This document shows positions 24,881 through 33,369 of a stretch of 36,709 bases of DNA, in pieces. The translations under genes were made by a program, and so were the position numbers. The notes under the pieces were generated by a model that did not search any database, was not told the origin of the DNA, and saw nothing but the letters and a program-made list of their open reading frames with translations. The DNA is from an uncultured Porphyromonadaceae bacterium (lineage in GTDB: Bacteria; Bacteroidota; Bacteroidia; Bacteroidales; Muribaculaceae), in contig CAMWTJ010000017.1 in assembly GCA_947177185.1 (NCBI GenBank), positions 1 to 36,709 of the forward strand. The letters run 5' to 3'. The stretch's first letter is position 1; each line of letters opens with the position of its first letter.

Positions 24881-27700
24881 ATGAAAAGAATCTTCAAAAG
24901 CTGTCTGTTTCTGTTCGGCCTGCTGAGCGGAAGCACTGCAGCTGCACAGATGCCCGAATTGCCGCAAATGCCTGTTGACTCCGCAGTAGTCACCGGCCGC
25001 CTCGACAACGGACTCACCTACTACATCCGCCACAACGAAACGCCCAAAGGCCAGGCCGATTTCTACATAGCCCAGAAAGTGGGTTCCGTGCTTGAGGAAG
25101 ACAACCAGCGCGGCCTCGCACACTTTCTTGAACACATGTGCTTCAACGGCACCGAGAATTTCCCTGGCAACACACTCATCGACTGGCTCGAAAGCGTAGG
25201 CGTGAAATTCGGCTACAACCTCAACGCCTACACCTCTGTCGACGAAACCGTCTACAACATCTCCAGCGTGCCCGTGGCCCGCGAAAGCGTGCAGGACAGC
25301 TGTCTTCTCATTCTCCACGACTGGGCCAACGCCCTTCTCCTCGACACCGAAGAAATAAACAAGGAGCGCGGTGTGATACACGAAGAGTGGCGCCGCTCCA
25401 ACGTAGGCCAGATGCGTATCCTCGAGCAGCTGCTGCCCACGATATTCCCCGACAACCGCTACGGCCACCGTCTGCCCATCGGCATCATGGAGGTGGTCGA
25501 CAACTTTGACCCGCAGGTTCTGCGCGACTACTACCACAAATGGTATCGTCCCGACCAGCAGGGCATAATCGTGGTGGGCGACATCAACCCCGTGCGCATC
25601 GAAGCTAAAATCAAAGAGATGTTCTCCGGCATCAAGATGCCCGAAAACGCTGCCGAGCGCGTATATTTCGACGTGCCCGACAACGAAGGCACCATCTACG
25701 CCATCGGCAAGGACAAAGAACAGCCCGCCGGTGTGTTCCTGATGTTCTTCAAAGGCGACAAGCTGCCTAAGGAAATGCGCAACACTCCCATGTACTACCA
25801 GATGCACTACATGACGGAGCTCATCTCCTCGATGCTCAACAACCGCTTGGACGAGGTTTCCAACAAGCCCGACGCGCAGTTTGCCGGCGCAGGCAGCTAC
25901 TATGGCGACTTCTTCATCTCCAAGACCAAGGATGCCTTCACCGTGCAGGGCATGCCTAAAGGCAACGACATCCTGCCCGCCATCGAGCAGGTGTACCGCG
26001 AGCTGCTGCGCGCACAGCGCGGAGGCTTCACCCCCGGCGAGTACGACCGCGCGAAGGCCGAGTTCATCTCCGCACTCGAGAAGCAGCACAACAACCGCAA
26101 CAACACCGAAAACGACACCTACTCCAAGGAAATCGTACGCCACTTCGTCGACGGCGAGCCCATGCCCGGCATTGACACCGATTTCCAGATCTACAGCCAG
26201 CTTGCCGCAATGATTCCCGTAGAGATCATCAATCAGCTTCTGCCGGAACTCATCACCAACGACAACCGCGTGCTGGTGGGTCTGCTGCCTGACAACGAGA
26301 ATTTCCGAGTGCCCACCGAAGAAGAGGTGGCTGCCGTGATAGCCAAGGTGGACGCCGAAGAAATCGAACCCTACCGCGACGAAATGAAGAGCGAGCCCCT
26401 CATCCCGCAGCTCCCCGCCCCCGGTACCATCGCCGCCACGCAGCACCTCACACAGTGGGACGCCACCGAATTCACACTCAGCAACGGCGTGAAAGTGATT
26501 GTCAAGCCCACCACGTTCAAAGACAACGAAATACTCTTCAGCGCAATCGCCAAGGGCGGCATATCCGACATCGACCCCGCCAAGGCCGCCAGCGTGAAAT
26601 TCATGCCCTACGCCCTCGGCAACTACGGCCTCGGCGACTACAACAACAGCGACATGAAGAAATACCTGCAGGGACGCCAGGTGAGCATCAGCCACGACAT
26701 CGACGACTACTACCGCAGCATCGAAGGCTCGACCACGGTCAAAGACCTCCCCGTGCTGATGGAAATGATTTACATGACGTTCACCGCCTTCAACATCACC
26801 GAGGACGATTACGCCGCCGTACAAAGCAGCATAGCCGGCATACTCGGCAACCAGGAGGCCACACCCGAATACATGTTCGGCAAGCGCGCAGCGGAATCGC
26901 TCTTCGCATCGCCCCTGAAACAGGTTATCTCCACCGACGACATCAAGACAGCCGACCGCGGCACGATACTTGATATCATGCACGGTTTCACCGCCAACGC
27001 CGCCGACTATACGTTTGTATTCACCGGCAACATCGACCTCGACACCTTCAAGCCGCTGCTCGAACAGTACGTGGCCACCCTGCCCGCCGACGCATCCAAA
27101 GCGTCAGCAGCTCCCGCCGCCAACCCCGCGGTAGAGCCCACCCTGGGCGGAGGCACCACCACGTTCACCACTCCGATGCAGACTCCCCAGTCGTGGATTC
27201 TCGTAAGCCTCGCCGGCACCGAGGAGTTCACTCCGAAAAACCGCACCATGCTCTCCATGGCTTCTCAGATTCTCAGCAACCGACTGCTGAAAAAGGTGCG
27301 TGAAGAAATGGGCGCCACCTACAGCATCGGCGCCGGAGGCGCAATCGACCGCATGGGCAAGACCAACACCTTCATGCAGTCGCCCTTCCCCGTGAAGCCC
27401 GAGCTCAAGGCCGAGGTAATCGAGGTGGTCAACAGCAAGTTCCGCGAAATGGCCGAAAATATCACCGACGAGGAACTCAACCCCATCAAGGAATACATGG
27501 TGAAAAACGCCACCGAAAACCTCGAGAAGAACGAAAGCTGGTCCAACGCCATCACTGGCAGCCTGCTCAACGGCGTAGACACTTTCAACGGCGCAGCCGA
27601 TGTAGTGAACAGCGTCACCACGGCCGACATCATGAACCTGATGCGCGACCTGCTCAAGCAGGGCAACTTCCGCGTGATGGTGCTTGACCCGGCTGAATAA
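24881..27700 (+). CDS. M16-family zinc metallopeptidase (pitrilysin-like), secreted
   Basis: This is a 939-residue protein with a signal peptide ending near residue 22 (SGSTAAAQ). Two M16 halves are seen. The N-terminal half has the inverted zinc motif HFLEH (His81, Glu84, His85) and the third ligand Glu162 in EEINKERGVIHEEW, with the exact spacing of pitrilysin. The second pseudo-active half (about 520-930) lacks HxxEH and has the RXXY-type end region KKVREEMGATYSIGAGG (about 804-820). Such clamshell enzymes degrade short peptides, here probably in the periplasm. Length is normal for one-chain M16B/PqqL-type proteins. No promoter box is visible directly upstream, so it may be read from the promoter of the previous gene. 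Confidence 0.93.
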   Translation: MKRIFKSCLFLFGLLSGSTAAAQMPELPQMPVDSAVVTGRLDNGLTYYIRHNETPKGQADFYIAQKVGSVLEEDNQRGLAHFLEHMCFNGTENFPGNTLIDWLESVGVKFGYNLNAYTSVDETVYNISSVPVARESVQDSCLLILHDWANALLLDTEEINKERGVIHEEWRRSNVGQMRILEQLLPTIFPDNRYGHRLPIGIMEVVDNFDPQVLRDYYHKWYRPDQQGIIVVGDINPVRIEAKIKEMFSGIKMPENAAERVYFDVPDNEGTIYAIGKDKEQPAGVFLMFFKGDKLPKEMRNTPMYYQMHYMTELISSMLNNRLDEVSNKPDAQFAGAGSYYGDFFISKTKDAFTVQGMPKGNDILPAIEQVYRELLRAQRGGFTPGEYDRAKAEFISALEKQHNNRNNTENDTYSKEIVRHFVDGEPMPGIDTDFQIYSQLAAMIPVEIINQLLPELITNDNRVLVGLLPDNENFRVPTEEEVAAVIAKVDAEEIEPYRDEMKSEPLIPQLPAPGTIAATQHLTQWDATEFTLSNGVKVIVKPTTFKDNEILFSAIAKGGISDIDPAKAASVKFMPYALGNYGLGDYNNSDMKKYLQGRQVSISHDIDDYYRSIEGSTTVKDLPVLMEMIYMTFTAFNITEDDYAAVQSSIAGILGNQEATPEYMFGKRAAESLFASPLKQVISTDDIKTADRGTILDIMHGFTANAADYTFVFTGNIDLDTFKPLLEQYVATLPADASKASAAPAANPAVEPTLGGGTTTFTTPMQTPQSWILVSLAGTEEFTPKNRTMLSMASQILSNRLLKKVREEMGATYSIGAGGAIDRMGKTNTFMQSPFPVKPELKAEVIEVVNSKFREMAENITDEELNPIKEYMVKNATENLEKNESWSNAITGSLLNGVDTFNGAADVVNSVTTADIMNLMRDLLKQGNFRVMVLDPAE

Positions 27701-27714
27701 CCCCGCGGGTAACA

Positions 27715-27762
27715 AACAAAATAAAACAGGCTGCGCCGTGGCGCAGCCTGTTTTATTTTGTT
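27715..27762. terminator. Bidirectional terminator between convergent genes
   Basis: A perfect 22-base inverted repeat (27715-27736 with 27741-27762) encloses a 4-base loop. The core is CAGGCTGCGC/GCGCAGCCTG, flanked by A-rich and T-rich arms, so it can terminate transcripts from both the M16 gene and the phosphoesterase gene. Confidence 0.92.
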
Positions 27763-27775
27763 ACATGCAATCGCT

Positions 27776-29608
27776 TCAATCTGCCGGGCGCGACACTCTG
27801 AACACAGTGCCCTCTATAAGGGACACGAACACGGAACCCGTGGCGGGGTCCACGTCTATGCCGTTGATTTCACTGACGCCGAGCGGCAGCTGCCACAGCA
27901 CGCGGCGCTCCTGCTGATCCACGGCCGTGAGGAGTCCGCGGCGCGATCCGGCGTACACCACACCGTCCTGCTCGGCCACGATGCAGGGAGCGTGATCATA
28001 TCCCAGGCCGAGGTCCACCGTCCACAGTTCGCGGAAATCCGGCGCCGATGCGTCCACAGCCACAAGTTCGCCATCCATGGTCTTCGCGTACACGCGCGTA
28101 CCGTCGGCGCTGCGGCCCAGACTCTCGCGGTAGCGGTGGCTGTTGTCGCGCCATATAGTAGCACCTGTGCGCCGGTCTATGGCCGTCATATAGCGGTCGG
28201 GAGCCACCACGTACACGCGTTCGGGCGTCACCACAGGCACCACATTGCCCGGGCCGAGCATATTGGCAGACTTACCGTTGTTCCACACCCAGCGCAGACG
28301 CCCGGTGCGCGCATCGAGGCAGCGCAGATTGGTGTCCCACGCGCCGAAGATTATATCCTCGCCGTCGAGCACCGGCGCAGCCTGGCAATAATTGAACAGA
28401 GAGTCGTAGCTCCACCGCAGGCGTCCGTCGGGACGGCGGCGCTCAAAGCGCTTATAGCCGCCGGTGAGCAAATCGCCGGTGGCGGAGTCGGCAATGCCGT
28501 CGGCCACGTACGGTCCTTCGCGCGAAGGCAGGGTCTTGAGCACACGGCCCGTGCGGCAGTCAGCTATCATAAGCCCCGTGGCCGTGGGTATGGACACGCG
28601 GTTTCGCGGCAGCAGCACGGGGCGTCCGAACAGCGACGCCCCCGTGGGCACACTCCACACAAGCTCGCCGCTGTGGCGGTCGACTGCACGCGCCTCGCCC
28701 AGCGAATTGCCGAAATACACACGCTCGGCATCCACCGCTACGCGCGTGAACACCGACGCGCTGTCGGCCCACACTTTTTGCACCTCGAAGCCCTCGGGAG
28801 CCTCCCACGAAGGCGCTGCACCCGCCACATCCACATTGGTGTGGGTCGTGGCAAAAGCAAAGCGCGGCACCGCGGGTGCGCCCACGCTCTTGTCGTAGAC
28901 GTGCACCCAGTCGGGAGTGATGTCGAGTATGGCATAGCCGTAGGTGCCGTCGCGCATGTCGAGCGCGCGGGTCATTACTGCCGGTATGCCTCCGGCACGG
29001 TATTCCTGCCAGGAGTGATAGTGTCCGTTGATATGGCCTATAACTGGAAACTGCTGCAGAAGCGCCACGTATTCCTGCCAGTTGTCGAGGTCGCCCTCTC
29101 GCAGCGGGTAGTGATTGAACGACAGTATGCGCCTTCCGGCGTCGGCCGCGCGCTGCAACTCGGCGCGCAGCCAGTGCAGGTCTTCCTGCTTCACATGGCC
29201 GTCGCCCATCTTCATATACGGGCCGCAGTTTATGCCTACTATCGTGAGCGAGTCGGGACCAACGGTGCGCAGGAAGCGGTCGTTGCCCCAGGTGTCCACA
29301 AATGTTTTTGTGGCGCTTTGGCTCCAGTTGTTCTCATGGTTGCCGGGCAGCACTGCAATCGGCAGCCTGATGCCGTCGAGTATGCTTTTCACGTTGGCGA
29401 GTTCAGCGTCCGAGCCCTCGTTGGAGAGGTCGCCGTTCACCACCACATAGTCAAAGGCTCCAGTGTTGATTTCGTCAACAGCGCGACGCAGCTGCCGGTC
29501 GTTCTCGTTGCCGGGCGTCACATGTATGTCGCTCAGCACTGCAATTCGCTGCGCCGAGGCACAACATGCCGCAGCCGCAGCAAAAACTATTACTGCAATT
29601 TTTTTCAT
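27776..29608 (-). CDS. Metallophosphoesterase fused to a PQQ-like beta-propeller, secreted
   Basis: The protein has 610 residues from the ATG at 29608, which begins a signal peptide (MKKIAVIVFAAAAACCASAQ). Residues about 21-235 are a calcineurin-like phosphoesterase with all metal motifs: SDIH (Asp27, His29), NGDLSNEG (Asp60), GNHEN (Asn90, His91), FNHYP (His166) and GHINGHYH (191-198). Residues about 280-610 are a propeller of repeated blades such as VDRHSGELVWSV, LDARTGRLRWVW, IDRRTGATIWRD and VDQQERRVLWQL, the PQQ/WD-like pattern. The substrate is unknown; the propeller may bind a ligand or a protein. No PQQ-cofactor catalytic residues can be assigned, so it is probably not a dehydrogenase. 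A strong terminator separates it from rpmH upstream and no promoter consensus is seen between. Confidence 0.9.
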   Translation of the reverse strand: MKKIAVIVFAAAAACCASAQRIAVLSDIHVTPGNENDRQLRRAVDEINTGAFDYVVVNGDLSNEGSDAELANVKSILDGIRLPIAVLPGNHENNWSQSATKTFVDTWGNDRFLRTVGPDSLTIVGINCGPYMKMGDGHVKQEDLHWLRAELQRAADAGRRILSFNHYPLREGDLDNWQEYVALLQQFPVIGHINGHYHSWQEYRAGGIPAVMTRALDMRDGTYGYAILDITPDWVHVYDKSVGAPAVPRFAFATTHTNVDVAGAAPSWEAPEGFEVQKVWADSASVFTRVAVDAERVYFGNSLGEARAVDRHSGELVWSVPTGASLFGRPVLLPRNRVSIPTATGLMIADCRTGRVLKTLPSREGPYVADGIADSATGDLLTGGYKRFERRRPDGRLRWSYDSLFNYCQAAPVLDGEDIIFGAWDTNLRCLDARTGRLRWVWNNGKSANMLGPGNVVPVVTPERVYVVAPDRYMTAIDRRTGATIWRDNSHRYRESLGRSADGTRVYAKTMDGELVAVDASAPDFRELWTVDLGLGYDHAPCIVAEQDGVVYAGSRRGLLTAVDQQERRVLWQLPLGVSEINGIDVDPATGSVFVSLIEGTVFRVSRPAD

Positions 29609-29626
29609 GGTACTATAATTTCTATA

Positions 29627-29663
29627 AAAAAACACAGCTGCGACCACGGAGTGGAGCAGCTGT
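29627..29663 (-). terminator. Terminator after rpmH
   Basis: On the minus strand ACAGCTGC (29663-29656) pairs with GCAGCTGT (29641-29634), with an inner CCAC/GTGG stem, followed by TTTTTTT. It lies about 30 bases after the rpmH stop codon. Confidence 0.88.
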
Positions 29664-29692
29664 CGGTTTTTGTTTAATGCCGTGGGTGCTTT

Positions 29693-29848
29693 TTACTTGC
29701 CGGCGATGCTGTCGCTGACAGTCAGGCGCTTGCGGCCTTTAGCACGACGACGGGCCAGAACTTTACGGCCGTCGGCGGTGGACATTCTTTCGCGGAAGCC
29801 GTGCTTGTTCACGCGCTTGCGGTTGTGGGGCTGATAAGTACGTTTCAT
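29693..29848 (-). CDS. rpmH: 50S ribosomal protein L34
   Basis: This 51-residue, strongly basic protein starts [20 protein letters not shown] and continues [20 protein letters not shown], the full L34 signature. The C-terminus ([11 protein letters not shown]) is slightly longer than in E. coli (46 residues). It is a structural protein of the large ribosomal subunit. It has its own consensus promoter and terminator; rnpA, the usual partner in many bacteria, is not adjacent. Confidence 0.97.
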   Translation of the reverse strand: MKRTYQPHNRKRVNKHGFRERMSTADGRKVLARRRAKGRKRLTVSDSIAGK

Positions 29849-29889
29849 ATCCTTATATGTGTTTTATTTGTTACTCGTCAATTCGGGAG

Positions 29890-29922
29890 GCAAAGTTAAT
29901 AAACATTTTCGAGATGGCCAAA
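29890..29922 (-). promoter_or_regulatory. Promoter of rpmH
   Basis: On the minus strand -33 TTTG (29922-29919), a 20-base spacer and -7 TAACTTTGC (29898-29890) match the Bacteroidetes consensus closely. The leader would be about 35 bases. This is one of the best promoters in the window, as expected for a ribosomal protein gene. Confidence 0.85.
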
Positions 29923-29953
29923 TAATTCCTTAAAACAATCTAAAAAACTGCGC

Positions 29954-29982
29954 AAAAAAGCCTCCGTAAATTGCCGGCGGAG
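29954..29982 (-). terminator. Terminator after the beta-lactamase gene
   Basis: On the minus strand CTCCG (29982-29978) pairs with CGGAG (29966-29962), followed by GC and TTTTTT. The stem is short but the T run and position right after the stop codon fit. Confidence 0.65.
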
Positions 29983-29984
29983 TT

Positions 29985-30902
29985 CTACAATCCTGCCGGC
30001 GGGGTACGGTCAAGGTGGCGTTTTACGATGTCGGAGATATCGGCTATCATGGCAGATGTGCGCTGCGGCGACTCTCCCGACTCCGCCACAAACACTACGA
30101 GCACGTAGCGGCGGCCGTCGGGCATACACACATATGCAGCATCGTTGACCGACGTGATGCGCCCGCGGGCGTCGAAGCCGCCGGTGCCGGTTTTGTGCCC
30201 GACCGTGGCTCCCGAAGCGGCGAGCGGCGCCACAATGCGATCGGTGCCAGTGGCGCACGTTTCCATCATGCCGGCGATGCGCGCATGAGCGGGCGACACA
30301 TGGCGCAGCTCCGTGTCGAAGCGGTCGAGAAGGCGCGCCATGGCAACAGGCGACGCACAGTTGGCCCGGCACCGCGACGTGTCGGCGTGCATTTCCGCCT
30401 CAGTATTCCGCACGTGTATGCCGTAAAAGCCCGAGGCCTCCAGATAACGGTCCACTGTTTCGGCGCCTCCTATTATGCGAAATATCACATCGCAGGCGTT
30501 GTTGTCGCTGAGCTGCAGCGAATATGCCAGCAGCGTGTCCAGCGGCACACGCACATCGGCCTGCCCGTAGGTGTCGCGCATCGGGCTGTAGGTATCGGCG
30601 CGCATCTCCCTGGCCGATACGTTCACAGTGTCGGAAAGACTGACGCCGTGCGCAGCACAGAAATCCGCAAGAGCGAGCGCCTGCGGAAATTTGTACACAC
30701 TCTGCATGGGAAACTGCTCGTGACCGTTCACCTCTATGGTGTCGCGGCTTTCAGATATGAGCGCCACACCGATACGTGCGTCGCAGCTGTCTATGTACGC
30801 AGCTATCTCGCTGCGCAGCTCGCCGCCACGGGGAGCTGCGCCGGAGCATCCGGCATGCAGGAGCAGAAGCGCGGCGGCCGTGGCTACAAGTCCGAGTTTC
30901 AT
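29985..30902 (-). CDS. bla: Class A beta-lactamase, CfxA/CepA-like (subclass A2), lipoprotein
   Basis: This is a 305-residue serine beta-lactamase. Active-site motifs are all present: SVYK (Ser68, Lys71), SDN (Ser132-Asp-Asn), the omega-loop TEAEMHAD with Glu168 as the general base, and KTG (Lys237-Thr-Gly). The EMHAD form, with His where TEM-type enzymes have Asn170, and the N-terminal FPMQSVYKFP context are like the Bacteroides CfxA/CepA/CblA group. The signal ends LLLHAGC, so Cys19 is a probable lipidation site and the enzyme would be membrane-tethered. No mobile element flanks it and base composition matches the neighbours, suggesting a resident chromosomal gene. It starts 14 bases after the DUF362 gene and is probably in the same transcript. 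Its substrate range cannot be read from sequence. Confidence 0.9.
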   Translation of the reverse strand: MKLGLVATAAALLLLHAGCSGAAPRGGELRSEIAAYIDSCDARIGVALISESRDTIEVNGHEQFPMQSVYKFPQALALADFCAAHGVSLSDTVNVSAREMRADTYSPMRDTYGQADVRVPLDTLLAYSLQLSDNNACDVIFRIIGGAETVDRYLEASGFYGIHVRNTEAEMHADTSRCRANCASPVAMARLLDRFDTELRHVSPAHARIAGMMETCATGTDRIVAPLAASGATVGHKTGTGGFDARGRITSVNDAAYVCMPDGRRYVLVVFVAESGESPQRTSAMIADISDIVKRHLDRTPPAGL

Positions 30903-30916
30903 AAAGCGTGGAAAGT

Positions 30917-31894
30917 TCAGTCGAGGCTGACCAGTTTATAGGTCTGTGAACCAAGGCCGATCTGTTCGCCATAGTCAAGAGTGTGCATGCCATGGCGCGA
31001 GTCGATGCGCTCTATGAGGTGAATCTTGCCGTGGTCGTCGCTTGCGCGCACGAAATCGGTGCATGCCTTGTCGAGCGCCACAGGATCGAGCGAGGCCAGT
31101 ATGCCAATATCGTGCATCTGCGGGTCGGCCGGATGGGAGTCGCAGTCGCAGTCCACCGACAGATTGTTGGCCACGCTTATATAAAGGATATTGTCGCCGC
31201 AGTGGTCGGCCACGGCCTTGGCAGCCTCGGCCATGGACTCCAGAAAATCGTCCTGCTGCGCGAGGTTGTCCCACAGCGTGTCAGGGGCGTCTATCTTTCC
31301 GGCGGAATGGATGTAGCTCTTGCCGTTGGACGACGCTATGCCTATCGACATGTTTTTCACCGCTCCGCCGAATCCGCCCATAGCGTGGCCTTTGAAGTGC
31401 GACAGTATCACCGTGAAATCGTAGTCTGGATAGCTCGCACCCACGATATCATATTTCAGATGCTTTCCGCCTTCGAGCGGCAGCCTTACCTCGCCATCGG
31501 CATCCATAATGTCCACGTCGGCGATTGCCGTGAAGCCGTGTTCCTCGGCAGCACGCAGATGGTCGGCCGTGGAAAAGCGCTTGCCTTTATAGGCCGTGTT
31601 GCACTCCACGATGGTGCCTTGTGTGAGCTTTACAAAGTCGGCTATCAGCGACGGCTGCAGGAAATTGTGGCCGCCGGGCTCGCCGGTGGAAATCTTGATT
31701 GCCACGCGGCCTTTGGCTTCGCGGCCGAGAGCCTTGTACAGCCGAACCAACGCCTCGGGAGAAATCTCGCGAGTCATGTATACCACCGAAGTGTCGGCGC
31801 CCGCGACGGCTTTGTCGGCGTCGCTGCCGGCCCGCGCACAGCCCGCAACGGCTGTCGCGCCCATCAGCAGGGCGCAAATGAGAGTTTTCATCAT
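30917..31894 (-). CDS. DUF362-family lipoprotein
   Basis: The protein has 325 residues from the first of two adjacent ATGs (31894 or 31891); a promoter box just upstream excludes longer starts. The signal ends GATAVAGC, so it is a lipoprotein. DUF362 signatures are visible: VAIKISTGEPGGHNFLQP (about 65-82), VILSHFKGHAMGGFGGAVKNMSIGIAS (in parts, about 165-191), a Cys-rich CDCDSHP, and HDIGILASLDPVALDKACTDFV (in parts, about 262-283). The ferredoxin-like cluster motif found in some DUF362 proteins is absent. Function is unknown; iron-sulfur or metal binding by the cysteines near 250 is possible. It is the first gene of a two-gene unit with the beta-lactamase. Confidence 0.85.
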   Translation of the reverse strand: MMKTLICALLMGATAVAGCARAGSDADKAVAGADTSVVYMTREISPEALVRLYKALGREAKGRVAIKISTGEPGGHNFLQPSLIADFVKLTQGTIVECNTAYKGKRFSTADHLRAAEEHGFTAIADVDIMDADGEVRLPLEGGKHLKYDIVGASYPDYDFTVILSHFKGHAMGGFGGAVKNMSIGIASSNGKSYIHSAGKIDAPDTLWDNLAQQDDFLESMAEAAKAVADHCGDNILYISVANNLSVDCDCDSHPADPQMHDIGILASLDPVALDKACTDFVRASDDHGKIHLIERIDSRHGMHTLDYGEQIGLGSQTYKLVSLD

Positions 31895-31949
31895 AACGAA
31901 TAAAATATAGCCTGAGATGTGATGCCTTTCCGGCAATAACTGTTTCAAT

Positions 31950-31958
31950 GCAAATATA
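31950..31958 (-). promoter_or_regulatory. Promoter -7 box for the DUF362 / beta-lactamase pair
   Basis: On the minus strand the sequence reads TATATTTGC. A TTTTG lies upstream (31979-31975) but its spacer of 16-17 bases is shorter than ideal. The leader would be about 50 bases. Confidence 0.6.
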
Positions 31959-32021
31959 CGATTAATCAGAGCAGCAAAATGTTAAAAATGCATAATCTCC
32001 CTGATTGCCTGCGCGCCACCA

Positions 32022-33302
32022 TCAGCGCCAGAGCCTGATATTAAGCTCCTGTACGGCCGATTTGTAGGTGTCGTCGCCATCAGCTTCCACACACACCGTG
32101 ATTCCGCTCCACAAGCGTTTCGGGTCGGCTCCGAAATAGTCAGGGTCGACGCGGAAGGTATATTCGCCGGTCTGTATGGCCGGACCCGATATGAGCACCA
32201 CCCTGGGACGCACGCCGGCGTGGCTGTCGCTTTCGGCATCGCGGGTTTCGTTGACAAAGGCGGGTTCGATGGTAAACTCGTCGGATTCCACCACGACATT
32301 CAGTTTAATGTGCTTTTCGGCATCATACGGCACGAGCTGTCCGTCAATCTTTGCGGAAACGTACTGCATGCGCTTTCCGAGCGATGCCTTATAGCGGTCC
32401 TTGGTGAGGCGCACCATCTCGTCGTCGTGATACCAGAAGCAGTCGTGCGGGTCGGTGCTCTCGTGTCCGTCCTCCGCCCAGCGCGAATACAGCACTCCGC
32501 CGACAGGGCGCGGGTCGGCAAGCGTTTTTTCAATAAACCGGGCTATGTAGAGCTGCGTTTCCTCGCCGAGGTCGAAATGGCCGCGGCCGGCATCGCAAAG
32601 AAACGAAATGCGGCTGTCGGGATACATCATGCGGAACGCAAGAGCCGGACGCACACGCGCCTCCCACCACTCATACTCGCCTTCAATCATCAGGCCGGGT
32701 ATGCCGTCGATGTTGCGCGTACGCCCCCACTCTATGTTCGCCCGGCCGTAGCCGCACAGGTTGGTGCGCGGAGCATCGCCGTGAAACGAAATCACACACA
32801 GTGTCCTGTCAGGATTCCACGCCGCAAAGTTCCAGGGGAAAGTGGCCTGCGCGGAGTGTCCGAAAGGAATCACCGGCGCCGACGCTATCTCGGGATGCTC
32901 GGTAGCGACGGCGAAATCGGCCATTATTTTTTCGAAACGCTGCTGACAGCCGTCGTTCACATCCCAGTTCTGCGAACCGCTCTGCACGAAAGCCATGGCC
33001 ACGCCGAGGCTATCCATGCGGCTGCAGAAGGCGGGGCTGCGGAACAGCACCTCCTCCGTCATGTTCTGGTGGCAGTAAAGCACGGCCTTGACGTCGCGGC
33101 TGCCGCGCGGCAGCCTCAGACAAGCGCGCTGCCCCTCCTCGCCGAGCATGCAGTCGAACTGCGCACGCGCACTGCGCCCACCCTCCTGCAAGGTGGAGCT
33201 TACGTCGGGAGCATCGCTTTTCGCATGCTTTAATGGCTTAACGCTCCCTTCGGCGAAATAAAAACAAAGAATACTGAATACGATGGCGAGTGTCCGTTTC
33301 AT
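32022..33302 (-). CDS. Secreted alpha/beta-hydrolase-like protein of unknown substrate
   Basis: This 426-residue protein has an N-terminal signal-like hydrophobic segment (RTLAIVFSILCFYFAEG). A probable alpha/beta-hydrolase core spans about 60-270: the strand VKAVLYCHQNM, then the nucleophile elbow PFGHSAQATFP with Ser150 as the candidate nucleophile, then a strand LCVISFHGDAP, and CDAGRGHFDLGEE near 245 with the candidate His. The C-terminal about 140 residues (from about 290) look like a beta-rich accessory domain with VVLISGPAIQTGEYTF and ITVCVEADGDD. I do not recognise a named family. An esterase or carbohydrate-related deacylase is possible. It is 67 bases downstream of the phytase-like gene and may share its transcript. 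Confidence 0.75.
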   Translation of the reverse strand: MKRTLAIVFSILCFYFAEGSVKPLKHAKSDAPDVSSTLQEGGRSARAQFDCMLGEEGQRACLRLPRGSRDVKAVLYCHQNMTEEVLFRSPAFCSRMDSLGVAMAFVQSGSQNWDVNDGCQQRFEKIMADFAVATEHPEIASAPVIPFGHSAQATFPWNFAAWNPDRTLCVISFHGDAPRTNLCGYGRANIEWGRTRNIDGIPGLMIEGEYEWWEARVRPALAFRMMYPDSRISFLCDAGRGHFDLGEETQLYIARFIEKTLADPRPVGGVLYSRWAEDGHESTDPHDCFWYHDDEMVRLTKDRYKASLGKRMQYVSAKIDGQLVPYDAEKHIKLNVVVESDEFTIEPAFVNETRDAESDSHAGVRPRVVLISGPAIQTGEYTFRVDPDYFGADPKRLWSGITVCVEADGDDTYKSAVQELNIRLWR

Positions 33303-33369
33303 GTGCGTGGCGTTTTTTTATTTAAATACGCCCGGCGCATGAAAAACACTCAACACCGGCGGCCGGAGC

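Noticed and set aside
24842-26983. 713-codon minus-strand frame opposite the M16 protease
   Set aside because: It is a shadow frame rich in Val, His and Gly; the opposite strand has intact zinc-protease motifs.
27758-29677. 639-codon plus-strand frame opposite the phosphoesterase-propeller gene
   Set aside because: It runs through the terminator hairpin and is antisense to a protein with intact catalytic motifs.
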